This document shows, piece after piece, positions 42,966 through 50,492 of a stretch of DNA of 64,000 nucleotides (its first letter is position 1; the number at the start of each line of letters is the position of its first letter). Source of the stretch: Desulfovibrio sp. (GTDB lineage: Bacteria > Desulfobacterota > Desulfovibrionia > Desulfovibrionales > Desulfovibrionaceae); NCBI GenBank assembly GCA_022839785.1, contig JALHJW010000011.1:29782-93781 (forward strand), written 5' to 3'. The translations under genes were made by a program, and so were the position numbers. The notes beneath the pieces were generated by a model. The model ran no database searches. It was not told the DNA's origin and saw only the letters and a program-made list of their open reading frames with translations.

Positions 42966-44945
42966 TCAGGCGCGCAGCCGCAGCGCCTGCACCCGGTTCT
43001 TCCCCTTTTCCTTGGCCACGAACAGTTCGCGCGCCGCGTCCTCCATGAGCCGGGCGCTGTCCGCATGCGGTTCCGGCACCGTGGCGGCCACGCCGATGGA
43101 CACGGTGACGCGGCCGTACGGCGAGTCCGGGTGGGGAACCTCCAGGGCGGCCACGGCCGCGCGTATCTCCTCGGCCACCATGACTCCGCCCAGTTCGTCG
43201 GTGTCCGGCAAGACGGCCGTGAACTGCTGCCCGCCACCCGTGTCGCGAAAGTCGCCGGGCCGCTTCAGGCTCTGTTCCACCACCCCGGCCACCGCCGCCA
43301 GCACGGCGCGGCCCGCCTTGACCCCGTGTCGGGCCGCGTAGGCCTGGAAATCGTCCACGTCCACCATCAGGATGCAGAGGGGATCATGGCGTCTGCCTGC
43401 CCGCCGCCATTCCCGGGCGAGCAGCGCCTCGAACTCGGAGTCGGCCACGGCCCCGTCCCCGGCCGGTACGGACCCGGGCCAGGGTTCGGGGTCGATCACG
43501 TCGTAGACCATGCCGCTCCCGGCTCCTTCCCCGGCGGGCAGCGCGAGGCGGTAGAGCGCGAGGCCTCCTTCGATGTCGTAGGAGAAGACGCCGCCCATGC
43601 TCTTGACCAGCCTGTAGCACAGGGGCAGTCCGGTCTGCTCCTCGGCGGCGTCGAAGGGCAGGAAGGCGCGCTCCGGGGCGTCCATGGCCTGGAGCCGGGC
43701 TGGAGCCGCCAGCTCCACGCGCACCAGGGGGCCGTCGCGTTCCGCCCTGAGTTCCGCCTCCGCGCCCTGCGGCATGTGCTGCAGACAGTGCAGAAGGAGG
43801 CTGGCCATGACCTGCACGAGCACGTCCGGGTCCACCCGGACGGCAGGCAGGCCCGAGGCCAGGGTGCGGCGGCAGGATGCGCCGCGTTCGGCGAATTCCT
43901 GGGCCACGAGGAGCAGGGCGTCGGCGAGGATGCGCTCGACCGCGGCCGGACGCGGCGAAACGCGCAGTGGCTTGAGGTAGTCCCGGATGCGCGCCAGCAG
44001 GTTCTCCAGGCGGGCTGATTCGCGCAGGATGATGTCCACGTCCTCGCTCTGGGGGAGCACCTGCTTGAGGCGGCGGGCAAAACCGCCGATGGCCACCAAG
44101 GGGTTGCGTATCTCGTGCGCCACCTCGGCCGAGATGGTGCCGAGCATCTTCAGTTTTTCGTCCTGGATCAGGGCTTTTTCCAGCAGCACCCGCTCGCTGA
44201 TGTCCATGATCACGCCTTCCAGGGACGTCTCCTGGCTGCTGAACGGGACATGCGGCATGGACTTGACGATGACGTGCAACTCCGCGCCCTGGCGGTGCAG
44301 CAGACGCGTCTGCACGGTGAACGGCTCGCGGTGGGCCAGGCTCTCCCTGAAGGTGGCCTCGATGCGCTCGCGGTCGTCCGGGTGCAGCCGCGAGGACAGG
44401 AATCCGGGGGTGTTCATGGCCTCGTCCGGCGTGTAGCCGAGCATGGGCAGGCAGGCCCGGTTGATGAATCCGAGTCCCATGTCCTCGCGCAGGGAAAAGA
44501 TGATGAGCGGGATGCTCTGGACCAGATGATCGTAGCGCAGGTTGGCCTGGAAGGCGAAGTCAGCCAGGGTGGCGCGCTCGCGGAGCCTGGAGACGGCCAG
44601 ACGCAACTCCCCCGGGTCCACGGGCAGGCGGAGGAATTCGCAGGCGCCGAAGCGCAGGGCCTGCGACGCATCGTCCGCATCCACAGCGCCGGAGACGAAG
44701 ATCACGCCAAGGGAGGGAGAGACGGCCCTGAGCCGTTTGGCGACCTCGAAACCCGAGATGCCGGGCTGGTCCACGGCCACGAAGGCCAGATCGAAGAGGC
44801 CCGACGCCAGGGCTTCCACGGCCTCGCCCGGCGTGGCCGCGGCCGTGGGGCGAAAACCCGCCGCGGCCAAGGCGCGGCAAAGTTCCTCGCGCCGCGCCTT
44901 TCCGCTCTCGACCACCAGCACGTCCCGCGCCTCGTCCAGGGCCAT
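42966..44945 (-). CDS. Hybrid receiver-PAS-histidine kinase with degenerate GGDEF domain
   Basis: 659 aa. Domains in order: receiver-like (about 8-120, putative phospho-Asp59 in 'AFVAVDQPGISG'), PAS (about 140-250), HisKA with His277 in 'VAHEIRNPL', an ATPase-like region, and a C-terminal GGDEF domain (about 500-655). The ATPase N-box reads 'VMASLLLHCLQHM', lacking the usual Asn residues, and the GGDEF signature reads G-G-Q-Q-F (571-575) while the RxxD site (RPGD, 562-565) is intact. It is probably a c-di-GMP-sensing or scaffold protein rather than an enzyme. GGGAGGAGGC precedes ATG 44945. Confidence 0.82.
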   Translation of the reverse strand: MALDEARDVLVVESGKARREELCRALAAAGFRPTAAATPGEAVEALASGLFDLAFVAVDQPGISGFEVAKRLRAVSPSLGVIFVSGAVDADDASQALRFGACEFLRLPVDPGELRLAVSRLRERATLADFAFQANLRYDHLVQSIPLIIFSLREDMGLGFINRACLPMLGYTPDEAMNTPGFLSSRLHPDDRERIEATFRESLAHREPFTVQTRLLHRQGAELHVIVKSMPHVPFSSQETSLEGVIMDISERVLLEKALIQDEKLKMLGTISAEVAHEIRNPLVAIGGFARRLKQVLPQSEDVDIILRESARLENLLARIRDYLKPLRVSPRPAAVERILADALLLVAQEFAERGASCRRTLASGLPAVRVDPDVLVQVMASLLLHCLQHMPQGAEAELRAERDGPLVRVELAAPARLQAMDAPERAFLPFDAAEEQTGLPLCYRLVKSMGGVFSYDIEGGLALYRLALPAGEGAGSGMVYDVIDPEPWPGSVPAGDGAVADSEFEALLAREWRRAGRRHDPLCILMVDVDDFQAYAARHGVKAGRAVLAAVAGVVEQSLKRPGDFRDTGGGQQFTAVLPDTDELGGVMVAEEIRAAVAALEVPHPDSPYGRVTVSIGVAATVPEPHADSARLMEDAARELFVAKEKGKNRVQALRLRA

Positions 44946-45077
44946 GCCTCCTCCCGGCTCCACGCGCATGGCAGGGAGCCACCATCCCACTCTAGCCCCT
45001 TTGCAGGGCGAGCGCCAGTCCTGGCGGAAGACGGGCGGAAGGTCGCGGCGGGGAGGGGCGGGGCTCCTCTCGTCGCC

Positions 45078-46232
45078 TTACGGTCTGGGCGGGCGGGAGG
45101 CGAGGTAGCGTTCCACGCGCGAAAGGCCCTCGGCGATGTTCTCGATGGAGTTGGCGTAGGAGAAGCGGATGAAGCCCTCGCCGCCAGGGCCGAAGTCGCT
45201 GCCCGGGGTGACGCCGACCTTGGCCTCGGCCAGGATCTCGAAGGCGAAGGCCAGGGAGTCGGAGGTCCAGCGGCGTGCGTCGGCCAGGACGTAGAAGGCC
45301 CCGGTGGGCTCGCAGGCCAGGCCGAAGCCGATCTCGCGCAGGCGGCCGATCATGAAGCGGCGACGTTCGTCGTAGGTGCGGCGCATGCGCTCCACGTCGT
45401 CGGCGCACTGGGTGAGCGCCGCCAGTCCGGCCCACTGCGCCACGGAGCCCGCGCTGATGAAGAGGTTCTGGGCGGCCTTGCGCAGGCAGTCCATGTAGGG
45501 TTCCGGGGCCACCAGCCAGCCCAGCCGCCAGCCGGTCATGGCGTAGAGCTTGGAGAAGCCGCCCAGGACGAAGGCCTTGTCCGTGAATTCGAGGATGGAG
45601 TGCTCACGGCCCTCGTAGACCAGGCCGTGATAGATTTCGTCCGAGCAGATGAGCGTGCCGAGTCCGGCCAGCCCGGCCATGCGTCCGGCCGAGAGCAGGG
45701 TGCCGGTGGGGTTGGCGGGCGAGTTGACGAGCACGGCCCGGGTGCGCGGGGTGAGGCGGGCGGCCACGGCGTCGGCGTGCAGTTGGAAGCCGTCCTCGGC
45801 CGAGACCGGAACGGGAACGGGCACGCCGTCCACGAAGCGGATGAAGTTGCGGTAGCAGGCGTAGCAAGGATCGGAGACGATGACCTCGTCCCCGGCTTCG
45901 AGCAGCGCGCCGAACATCAGCAGCATGGCGGGCGAGGTGCCGGAGGTCACGAGGATGCGGGCGGGGTCCACGTCCACGCCGTAGCGCGCAAGATAGTCGG
46001 CGGCGATGGCCTCCCGGAGTTCGGGCAGGCCCAAGGAATGGGTGTAGTGGGTTTTGCCCTCTTCGATGGCCCGGATGGCGGCGCGCTTGACGGGCTCGGG
46101 CGTGTCGAAGTCGGGTTCGCCGATTTCGAGGTGGACGACGTGTTCCCCGCGGGCCTCCATGGCCTGGGCGGCTTCGAGCACGTCCATGACCTTGAAGGAG
46201 CTCATCTCCCGCGTGCGGCAGGCTGGCAGCAT
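45078..46232 (-). CDS. Class I/II PLP-dependent aminotransferase
   Basis: 384 aa, fold-type I aspartate aminotransferase-like. PLP Lys in 'VLGGFSKLYAMTGWRLGW', 'NSPANPTGTLL' and 'CSDEIYHGLVY' hold the cofactor-binding Asn, Asp and Tyr, and 'FIRFSYANSIENI' holds the substrate-carboxylate Arg. The amino-acid substrate is not evident; family members act on aspartate, aromatic or alanine-type substrates. GGAGG 6 bases before ATG 46232. The upstream region carries a promoter and an unusual terminator-like hairpin, suggesting attenuation. Confidence 0.88.
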   Translation of the reverse strand: MLPACRTREMSSFKVMDVLEAAQAMEARGEHVVHLEIGEPDFDTPEPVKRAAIRAIEEGKTHYTHSLGLPELREAIAADYLARYGVDVDPARILVTSGTSPAMLLMFGALLEAGDEVIVSDPCYACYRNFIRFVDGVPVPVPVSAEDGFQLHADAVAARLTPRTRAVLVNSPANPTGTLLSAGRMAGLAGLGTLICSDEIYHGLVYEGREHSILEFTDKAFVLGGFSKLYAMTGWRLGWLVAPEPYMDCLRKAAQNLFISAGSVAQWAGLAALTQCADDVERMRRTYDERRRFMIGRLREIGFGLACEPTGAFYVLADARRWTSDSLAFAFEILAEAKVGVTPGSDFGPGGEGFIRFSYANSIENIAEGLSRVERYLASRPPRP

Positions 46233-46344
46233 GGCGATCCTCCGTGGCGTTGCGCCGAGCAGGCTGTGTAGCCTTGCACGGGGCAAACGGCAAGGCCGGA
46301 TGCGGCCGTGCGGCCCGAGGGCGCCTGGAGGCCGGACAAAAAAG

Positions 46345-46438
46345 CCCTCCCGGCTCGAGATGCGCTCGCGGCCGCCCGCTGACGTGAGGGGGGGATGGGG
46401 GGTGCGGGCGGCCGCTCACGCTTCTCGAAACGGGAGGG
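46345..46438 (-). terminator. Very long terminator-like hairpin ahead of the aminotransferase gene
   Basis: Arms 46345-46379 and 46404-46438: inner 12-bp perfect stem (46368-46379 / 46404-46415), outer TCGAGA and CCCTCCCG pairings, 24-base loop. On the minus strand it is followed by TTTTTT (46343-46338), the form of an intrinsic terminator or attenuator about 100 bases before the aminotransferase start. Confidence 0.7.
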
Positions 46439-46443
46439 GCAAT

Positions 46444-46521
46444 ATGAAAGAACTTTTCTTCGGGACGGTTTCGGATTATGAAATCCCCGAGGGGGGAGCC
46501 GTCTACGAACGTGATGGCTGA
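46444..46521 (+). CDS. Possible 25-residue small protein or leader peptide
   Basis: 25 codons starting MKELFFGTVSD and ending YERDG, below the usual ORF size cut-off. A very strong ribosome site GGGAGGGG (46432-46439) is 4 bases upstream, but most of it lies in the 3' arm of the long hairpin. An intrinsic terminator follows at 46561-46590. The acidic, aromatic composition resembles nothing I recognise. No plus-strand promoter was found, so it may be fortuitous. Confidence 0.35.
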   Translation: MKELFFGTVSDYEIPEGGAVYERDG

Positions 46522-46560
46522 TGGAGGCGCGCGCAGTGTCGCTTTCAGCCGAAATGTTCT

Positions 46561-46590
46561 ACGTTCGGAACCCTGAACGTTGCTTTTTTT
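46561..46590 (+). terminator. Intrinsic terminator, plus strand
   Basis: ACGTTC (46561-46566), 8-base loop, GAACGT (46575-46580), then TGC and seven T. It lies downstream of the 25-codon ORF. Confidence 0.65.
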
Positions 46591-46649
46591 GTCATAACCC
46601 GGTACTGATTCCACATTCGTGGACGAGTACGACTACGCCCGTGGTGTGG

Positions 46650-46685
46650 AGGATACTGCTTTTTGGGGTGTTGTCAACCGGTTGA
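46650..46685 (-). promoter_or_regulatory. Strong minus-strand promoter overlapped by a palindromic operator
   Basis: TTGACA (46677-46672), 16-base spacer, TATCCT (46655-46650) reading leftward. The 12-bp perfect palindrome TCAACCGGTTGA (46674-46685) overlaps the -35 and lies 10 bases before the repressor ATG at 46695, so it is a likely operator for that repressor. Transcription would run toward the aminotransferase gene with a leader of about 410 bases. Confidence 0.7.
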
Positions 46686-46694
46686 GGGGGTTCA

Positions 46695-47381
46695 ATGCGA
46701 GATGGGGGACACGGGGATGCGGCCATGGGGGGCCGCATCCGTCAGATCATTGCCGAGTCGGGCCTGACGCGGCCGCAGTTCTGCGCCGCGGTCGGGGTCG
46801 CCAAATCGACGCTCGCCAACTACCTGTCCGGCCGCCGCGTGCCGGACTGCCTGTTCCTGCTGCGGCTGGTGCAGCGTTTCGGAGTCAATGCCGAGTGGCT
46901 GCTGACCGGCGAGAAGCCGGTGTTCCGCAACGGTTTTTCGCGGCGCATGTCCTTCCCGGGCGGGGAGGTGGTGCAGTTGCCCGTCGTCTCTCCGGCGCTG
47001 GAGCGGGATTTCGCCGGGCTCGACGATCTGCTGCGCAATGCCGGGGATTCGTTCGCCTTCAATTTCACCTGGCTGGCCCGTCAGGGCGGGGTCGAGCACA
47101 TGTTCGTGACCTCGGTGGCGGGCGACTGCATGGAGCCGCTGCTCAAGGGCGGCGATCTTCTGCTGGTGGATTCCTCGCGCCGCGACCTCAGGCCCGGCGG
47201 CATCCACGTCTTGGCCCTGGGCGGAGGACTGGTGGTCCGGCGCGTGGACGTGGGCGTGGACGGCCTCTTCCTGCAGTGCGAGAATCCGTCCTACCCGCGC
47301 GTGGCCGTGCCCATGTCCAAGGCGCGGGATCTCAACGTGCTCGGCCGCGTGATCTGGGCCGCCAAGTGCTTTTTGCCGTAA
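46695..47381 (+). CDS. CI/LexA-like transcriptional repressor with altered S24 protease site
   Basis: 228 aa. Helix-turn-helix (about residues 14-68, 'LTRPQFCAAVGVAKSTLANYL') and a C-terminal S24/LexA-like domain (about 130-225). The self-cleavage Ser is replaced by Cys145 in 'VAGDCMEPLL' and the Lys by Arg182 in 'LVVRRV'. ATG 46695 has GAGGGGG upstream; ATG 46725 is an alternative that removes ten residues of no known fold. A perfect palindrome sits just upstream. No phage genes are nearby, so it looks like a chromosomal regulator. Confidence 0.85.
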   Translation: MRDGGHGDAAMGGRIRQIIAESGLTRPQFCAAVGVAKSTLANYLSGRRVPDCLFLLRLVQRFGVNAEWLLTGEKPVFRNGFSRRMSFPGGEVVQLPVVSPALERDFAGLDDLLRNAGDSFAFNFTWLARQGGVEHMFVTSVAGDCMEPLLKGGDLLLVDSSRRDLRPGGIHVLALGGGLVVRRVDVGVDGLFLQCENPSYPRVAVPMSKARDLNVLGRVIWAAKCFLP

Positions 47382-47400
47382 GCCGGACGTGCTTCTGAAA

Positions 47401-47440
47401 CGCGGGAGCCCCCCGGCCGTCAAGCCGGGGGGCTCCCGCG
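47401..47440. terminator. Bidirectional stem-loop between repressor and acyltransferase genes
   Basis: 17-bp perfect stem (47401-47417 with 47424-47440) and a 6-base loop. There is no T-run on the plus side; on the minus side it is followed only by TTTC. It serves two convergent genes. Confidence 0.6.
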
Positions 47441-47462
47441 CGTGGGGCGCGTCCGTCCGCCG

Positions 47463-49358
47463 TCAGCCGTCCGCCGTCACGCCGTGGAAGGCCAGAAAGG
47501 CCTTGGCCTCGTCCTTGCCCATGTAGCGGCCGAGGATCTTGGGGTCGGTCTTGCGCAGGTCCACCAGGATCAGGCCGTCCAGGGCGTCGGCGAAGTCCTG
47601 GTCCACGTTGAAGGCCAGCATCTTGCCGCCGAGCTTGAGGTACTGCCGGAGCAGCACCGGCACGCCCTTCTTGTCGTCCTCGACCTCGGAGATCAGGGCC
47701 GCGAGGTCGTCGATGTCGCGGCAGACCTGGCGGGCCGAATTGATCACCAGGCCGGACAGGGACAGGGGCTTGAGCTTGGGCGGCGTCTTGGGCCGGACGG
47801 CCTTGGTCAGGGGCTTGCCCGCTCCCTCGCGCTTGGAGAGGAAGCGCAGCATCAGCTCGCGCGAGAAGGAGCGGTAGTCGTTGGAGATGCTTACCGGGCC
47901 GTAGAGCACGGCGTAGCGCGGGTTGCGCGCCACGAACGAGCCGATGCCCTTCCAGAGCAGAAGCAGCGAGGTGTAGCTTTTCTGGTAGCGGCTCTGGATG
48001 AAGGACCGGCCCATCTCCAGGCCGGGATTTATCTCCCCCAGGAACTTGGGCTTCAACTCGAAAAGAGTGTTGGTGTACAGGCCCTCCGGCCCTTCGGCGG
48101 CCAGTATCTCGTCCACCGGGCCGAGGCGGTAGGCGCCCATGATCTCCCTGTCGGTGCGGCTCCACAGGGCGAGATGCCAGTAGACTTCGTCGAAGCGGTC
48201 CAGGTCCCTGGCCTTGCCCGTGCCCTCGCCGACCTCGCGGAAGGTGACCTCCCTGAGCCTGCCGATCTCCTCCACGCAGGCCGGGGTCTGGGACTTGCGC
48301 GCCACGAAGACCAACTGGTCATCGGATTCCAGCAGAATCTGCCCGGGCGGCAGGGCGGCGATCTCCGCCTCCAGGACCTCTCGCGGCTGCGGGGGCAGGA
48401 TGTCCGCGCCCGCGGGCTCGGGCGTCCTGGGACGCTGGACGGTCACGCCGCCGCGGTTGCGCAGCACGTAGGTGCGGAGCTTGAGGTACTCCATGAGCTG
48501 TTCGTCGCTCTCGAAGCCCTTGAGCTGCGAGGGCGGGATGATCTGCCCGATGCGCATCTCGATGGTCGAATTCTGCCGGTGCAGCATCTCGCGCGGCAGC
48601 ATGACGGTGCGAAAGCGCGGATGGATGAGTCCGAGCAGATGGAACAGGACGCGGTTGGCCCCCTTGAAGAAGACGGGCAGGACCGGCGCGCCGGTGCGAT
48701 GGATGATGCGGCCCACGGTGGGGCTCCATTCCTTGTCCGTGATGGCCCGCTTGCGCAGGTTGAGGGCCGAGACCTCGCCCGCCGGGAAGACGCCGAGCAT
48801 GCCGCCGCCGCGCAGGACGCGGATGGCCTCCTTGAGCGGGGCGATGTTCTTCTTGGCCGAGGAGCCGGTGCCGAAGGGATCGACCTGGATGATGAGCCGG
48901 GCCATCTCGGGGATCAGGGCCAGCATGTAGTTGGCCATGAGTTTGGCGTCGGGCCGGGCTTCGCGCAGCACCTTGGCCAGGATCACGCCCTCCACCGCGC
49001 CGAAGGGGTGGTTGGCCACGACCATGCAGGCCCCCTCGGCCGGGATGCGGGCGCGGTCCTCGTCCGAGAGGGCCACGGTGATGCGCATCTCGTCGAGCAG
49101 TTCGGCCAGGAAGCGGTCGGAATCGTTCGTGGTCACCTGGGCATAGAGGCGGTTGATCTCGGGCAGCCCGATGATCCGGCACAGGGGCGGAGTCAGGAGA
49201 TTGTAGAGGGTCTTGCGCAGGGGGCCGCCAGCGGGCGGGGGAAGTCGCAAAAGCTCGGGCCGATGCACCTGTTGCTGCATGGTCTCTCTGGCGGCGTCCT
49301 CCTGGCCGGACGCTGCGTCGGGTTGAAGTCCATCCTTGGGATGCTGTGGCGACATCAT
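47463..49358 (-). CDS. Two-domain acyltransferase (PlsC-like plus GNAT-like), OlsF candidate
   Basis: 631 aa. The N-terminal half is a glycerol-phosphate-type acyltransferase: His117 in 'VANHPFGAVEG', 'DPFGTGSSAKKNIAPL' and 'VFPAGEVSAL'. The C-terminal half is the hemolysin/OlsB-like acyltransferase: 'WHLALWSRTDREIMGAYRLG', 'LGEINPGLEMGRSFI' and 'LYGPVSISNDY'. This domain order equals that of OlsF, which makes ornithine lipids in two acylation steps; the alternative is another aminolipid or phospholipid acyltransferase. A minus-strand promoter at 49400-49428 suits the ATG at 49358, though the ribosome site is weak. Confidence 0.72.
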   Translation of the reverse strand: MMSPQHPKDGLQPDAASGQEDAARETMQQQVHRPELLRLPPPAGGPLRKTLYNLLTPPLCRIIGLPEINRLYAQVTTNDSDRFLAELLDEMRITVALSDEDRARIPAEGACMVVANHPFGAVEGVILAKVLREARPDAKLMANYMLALIPEMARLIIQVDPFGTGSSAKKNIAPLKEAIRVLRGGGMLGVFPAGEVSALNLRKRAITDKEWSPTVGRIIHRTGAPVLPVFFKGANRVLFHLLGLIHPRFRTVMLPREMLHRQNSTIEMRIGQIIPPSQLKGFESDEQLMEYLKLRTYVLRNRGGVTVQRPRTPEPAGADILPPQPREVLEAEIAALPPGQILLESDDQLVFVARKSQTPACVEEIGRLREVTFREVGEGTGKARDLDRFDEVYWHLALWSRTDREIMGAYRLGPVDEILAAEGPEGLYTNTLFELKPKFLGEINPGLEMGRSFIQSRYQKSYTSLLLLWKGIGSFVARNPRYAVLYGPVSISNDYRSFSRELMLRFLSKREGAGKPLTKAVRPKTPPKLKPLSLSGLVINSARQVCRDIDDLAALISEVEDDKKGVPVLLRQYLKLGGKMLAFNVDQDFADALDGLILVDLRKTDPKILGRYMGKDEAKAFLAFHGVTADG

Positions 49359-49399
49359 GTATCCGGCAGATCGGTTACCGTGAGGCAACGCTTCCCCGA

Positions 49400-49428
49400 C
49401 ATTTAGGTGAATTCCCGGCACGGTGCAA
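49400..49428 (-). promoter_or_regulatory. Promoter of the two-domain acyltransferase gene
   Basis: TTGCAC (49428-49423), 17-base spacer, TAAATG (49405-49400), about 35 bases from the transcript start to the ATG. Confidence 0.6.
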
Positions 49429-49556
49429 GGGAAGTCGGAACGGCGGCGGGTCTTGTTTAACGGCACGTTTTGGTGTACCGGCGGTGTGAATCCGTCCTCT
49501 GGGCGGGTAACAGCGGCCGTTTTCCGTTCCGGGACGTGTGGCAGGGAGCAAGGGGT

Positions 49557-50399
49557 GTGCTGATTCGCTGCTGGGGTGCGCGGGGCTCCATTCCGGTCTC
49601 CGGCCGTACCTACGACGTCTTCGGCGGCGACACCACCTGCCTTGAGTTGCGCACCGCGGACGACCGCGTGGTCATCGTGGACGCCGGGTCCGGCATCCGC
49701 CGTCTGGGCAACAGGCTGATGGCCGAGGGCCGCACCGACCTGACCATGCTCTTCACCCACTCGCACTGGGACCACATCCTCGGCTTCCCGTTCTTCAAGC
49801 CCATCTACAGCCCGAAGACGCGCATCGCCATCCACGGCTGCCCCCTGTCCCAGGGCAACATGGAGAAGCTGCTCGCCCGGACCATGGCTCCACCCTATTT
49901 CCCGGTGCCCTATTCCGGCCTTACGGCCGACATCGAGCACAAGGGCGTGTGCCTGGACGAGATCGTCATCGGTCCCCTGCGCGTCACCTCCATCCCCCTG
50001 TCGCACCCCAACATGGGCCTCGGCTACCGCTTCGAGGAGAACGACGCGTCCTTCGTCTTCCTTACGGACAACGAACTGCGCCATCCCCACCGGGGGGGGC
50101 GGGACTTCGCGGAGTACGTGGAATTCGCCCGCGGCGCGGACCTCCTGCTGCACGACGCCGAATACACGCCCGAAGACTACGCGCGTACCCGGGGCTGGGG
50201 GCACTCGCTCTACACCGACGCCCTGGAGCTGGCCCTGGCCGCCGGGGTGGCCCGTTTCGGCCTGTTCCACCACAACCAGGACAGGCCGGACGCGGACGTG
50301 CAGGCCATGGTCGAGGATTGCCGCCGTATCGCGGCGCAGCGCGGGCGGCCGGACCTTGAGATATTCGGGACCACCCAGGACACGGAAATAGTGCTCTAG
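49557..50399 (+). CDS. Metallo-beta-lactamase fold hydrolase
   Basis: 280 aa from a GTG with GGGAGC upstream. N-terminal 'IRCWGARGSIPVSG' and 'FGGDTTCLEL' and the zinc motif HxHxDH in 'FTHSHWDHILG' place it in the RNase Z/PhnP-like branch of the MBL superfamily; a further Asp and His are in 'LLLHDAEYTPEDY' and 'LFHHNQDRPD'. The substrate is unknown (phosphodiesterase activity is common in this branch). It is divergent from the acyltransferase gene. Confidence 0.85.
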   Translation: MLIRCWGARGSIPVSGRTYDVFGGDTTCLELRTADDRVVIVDAGSGIRRLGNRLMAEGRTDLTMLFTHSHWDHILGFPFFKPIYSPKTRIAIHGCPLSQGNMEKLLARTMAPPYFPVPYSGLTADIEHKGVCLDEIVIGPLRVTSIPLSHPNMGLGYRFEENDASFVFLTDNELRHPHRGGRDFAEYVEFARGADLLLHDAEYTPEDYARTRGWGHSLYTDALELALAAGVARFGLFHHNQDRPDADVQAMVEDCRRIAAQRGRPDLEIFGTTQDTEIVL

Positions 50400-50492
50400 C
50401 CGCGCCGGACCCGGCCGGGCTACGTGGAGCGGTTCTTGCTAGTCTGCTTCCGCAAACGGGAGCGGCTTGGTCGCGCGCCCGCGGAGGTTGCC

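Noticed and set aside
42761..43048. Small ORF of 95 codons with a good ribosome site
   Set aside because: Arg/Pro/Ala-rich without domain, and its 3' third is opposite the hybrid sensor gene; insufficient support.
45604..46614. Minus-strand ORF of 336 codons through the leader into the aminotransferase gene
   Set aside because: It runs through the terminator-like hairpin and then out of frame over a real gene; composition is that of a shadow.
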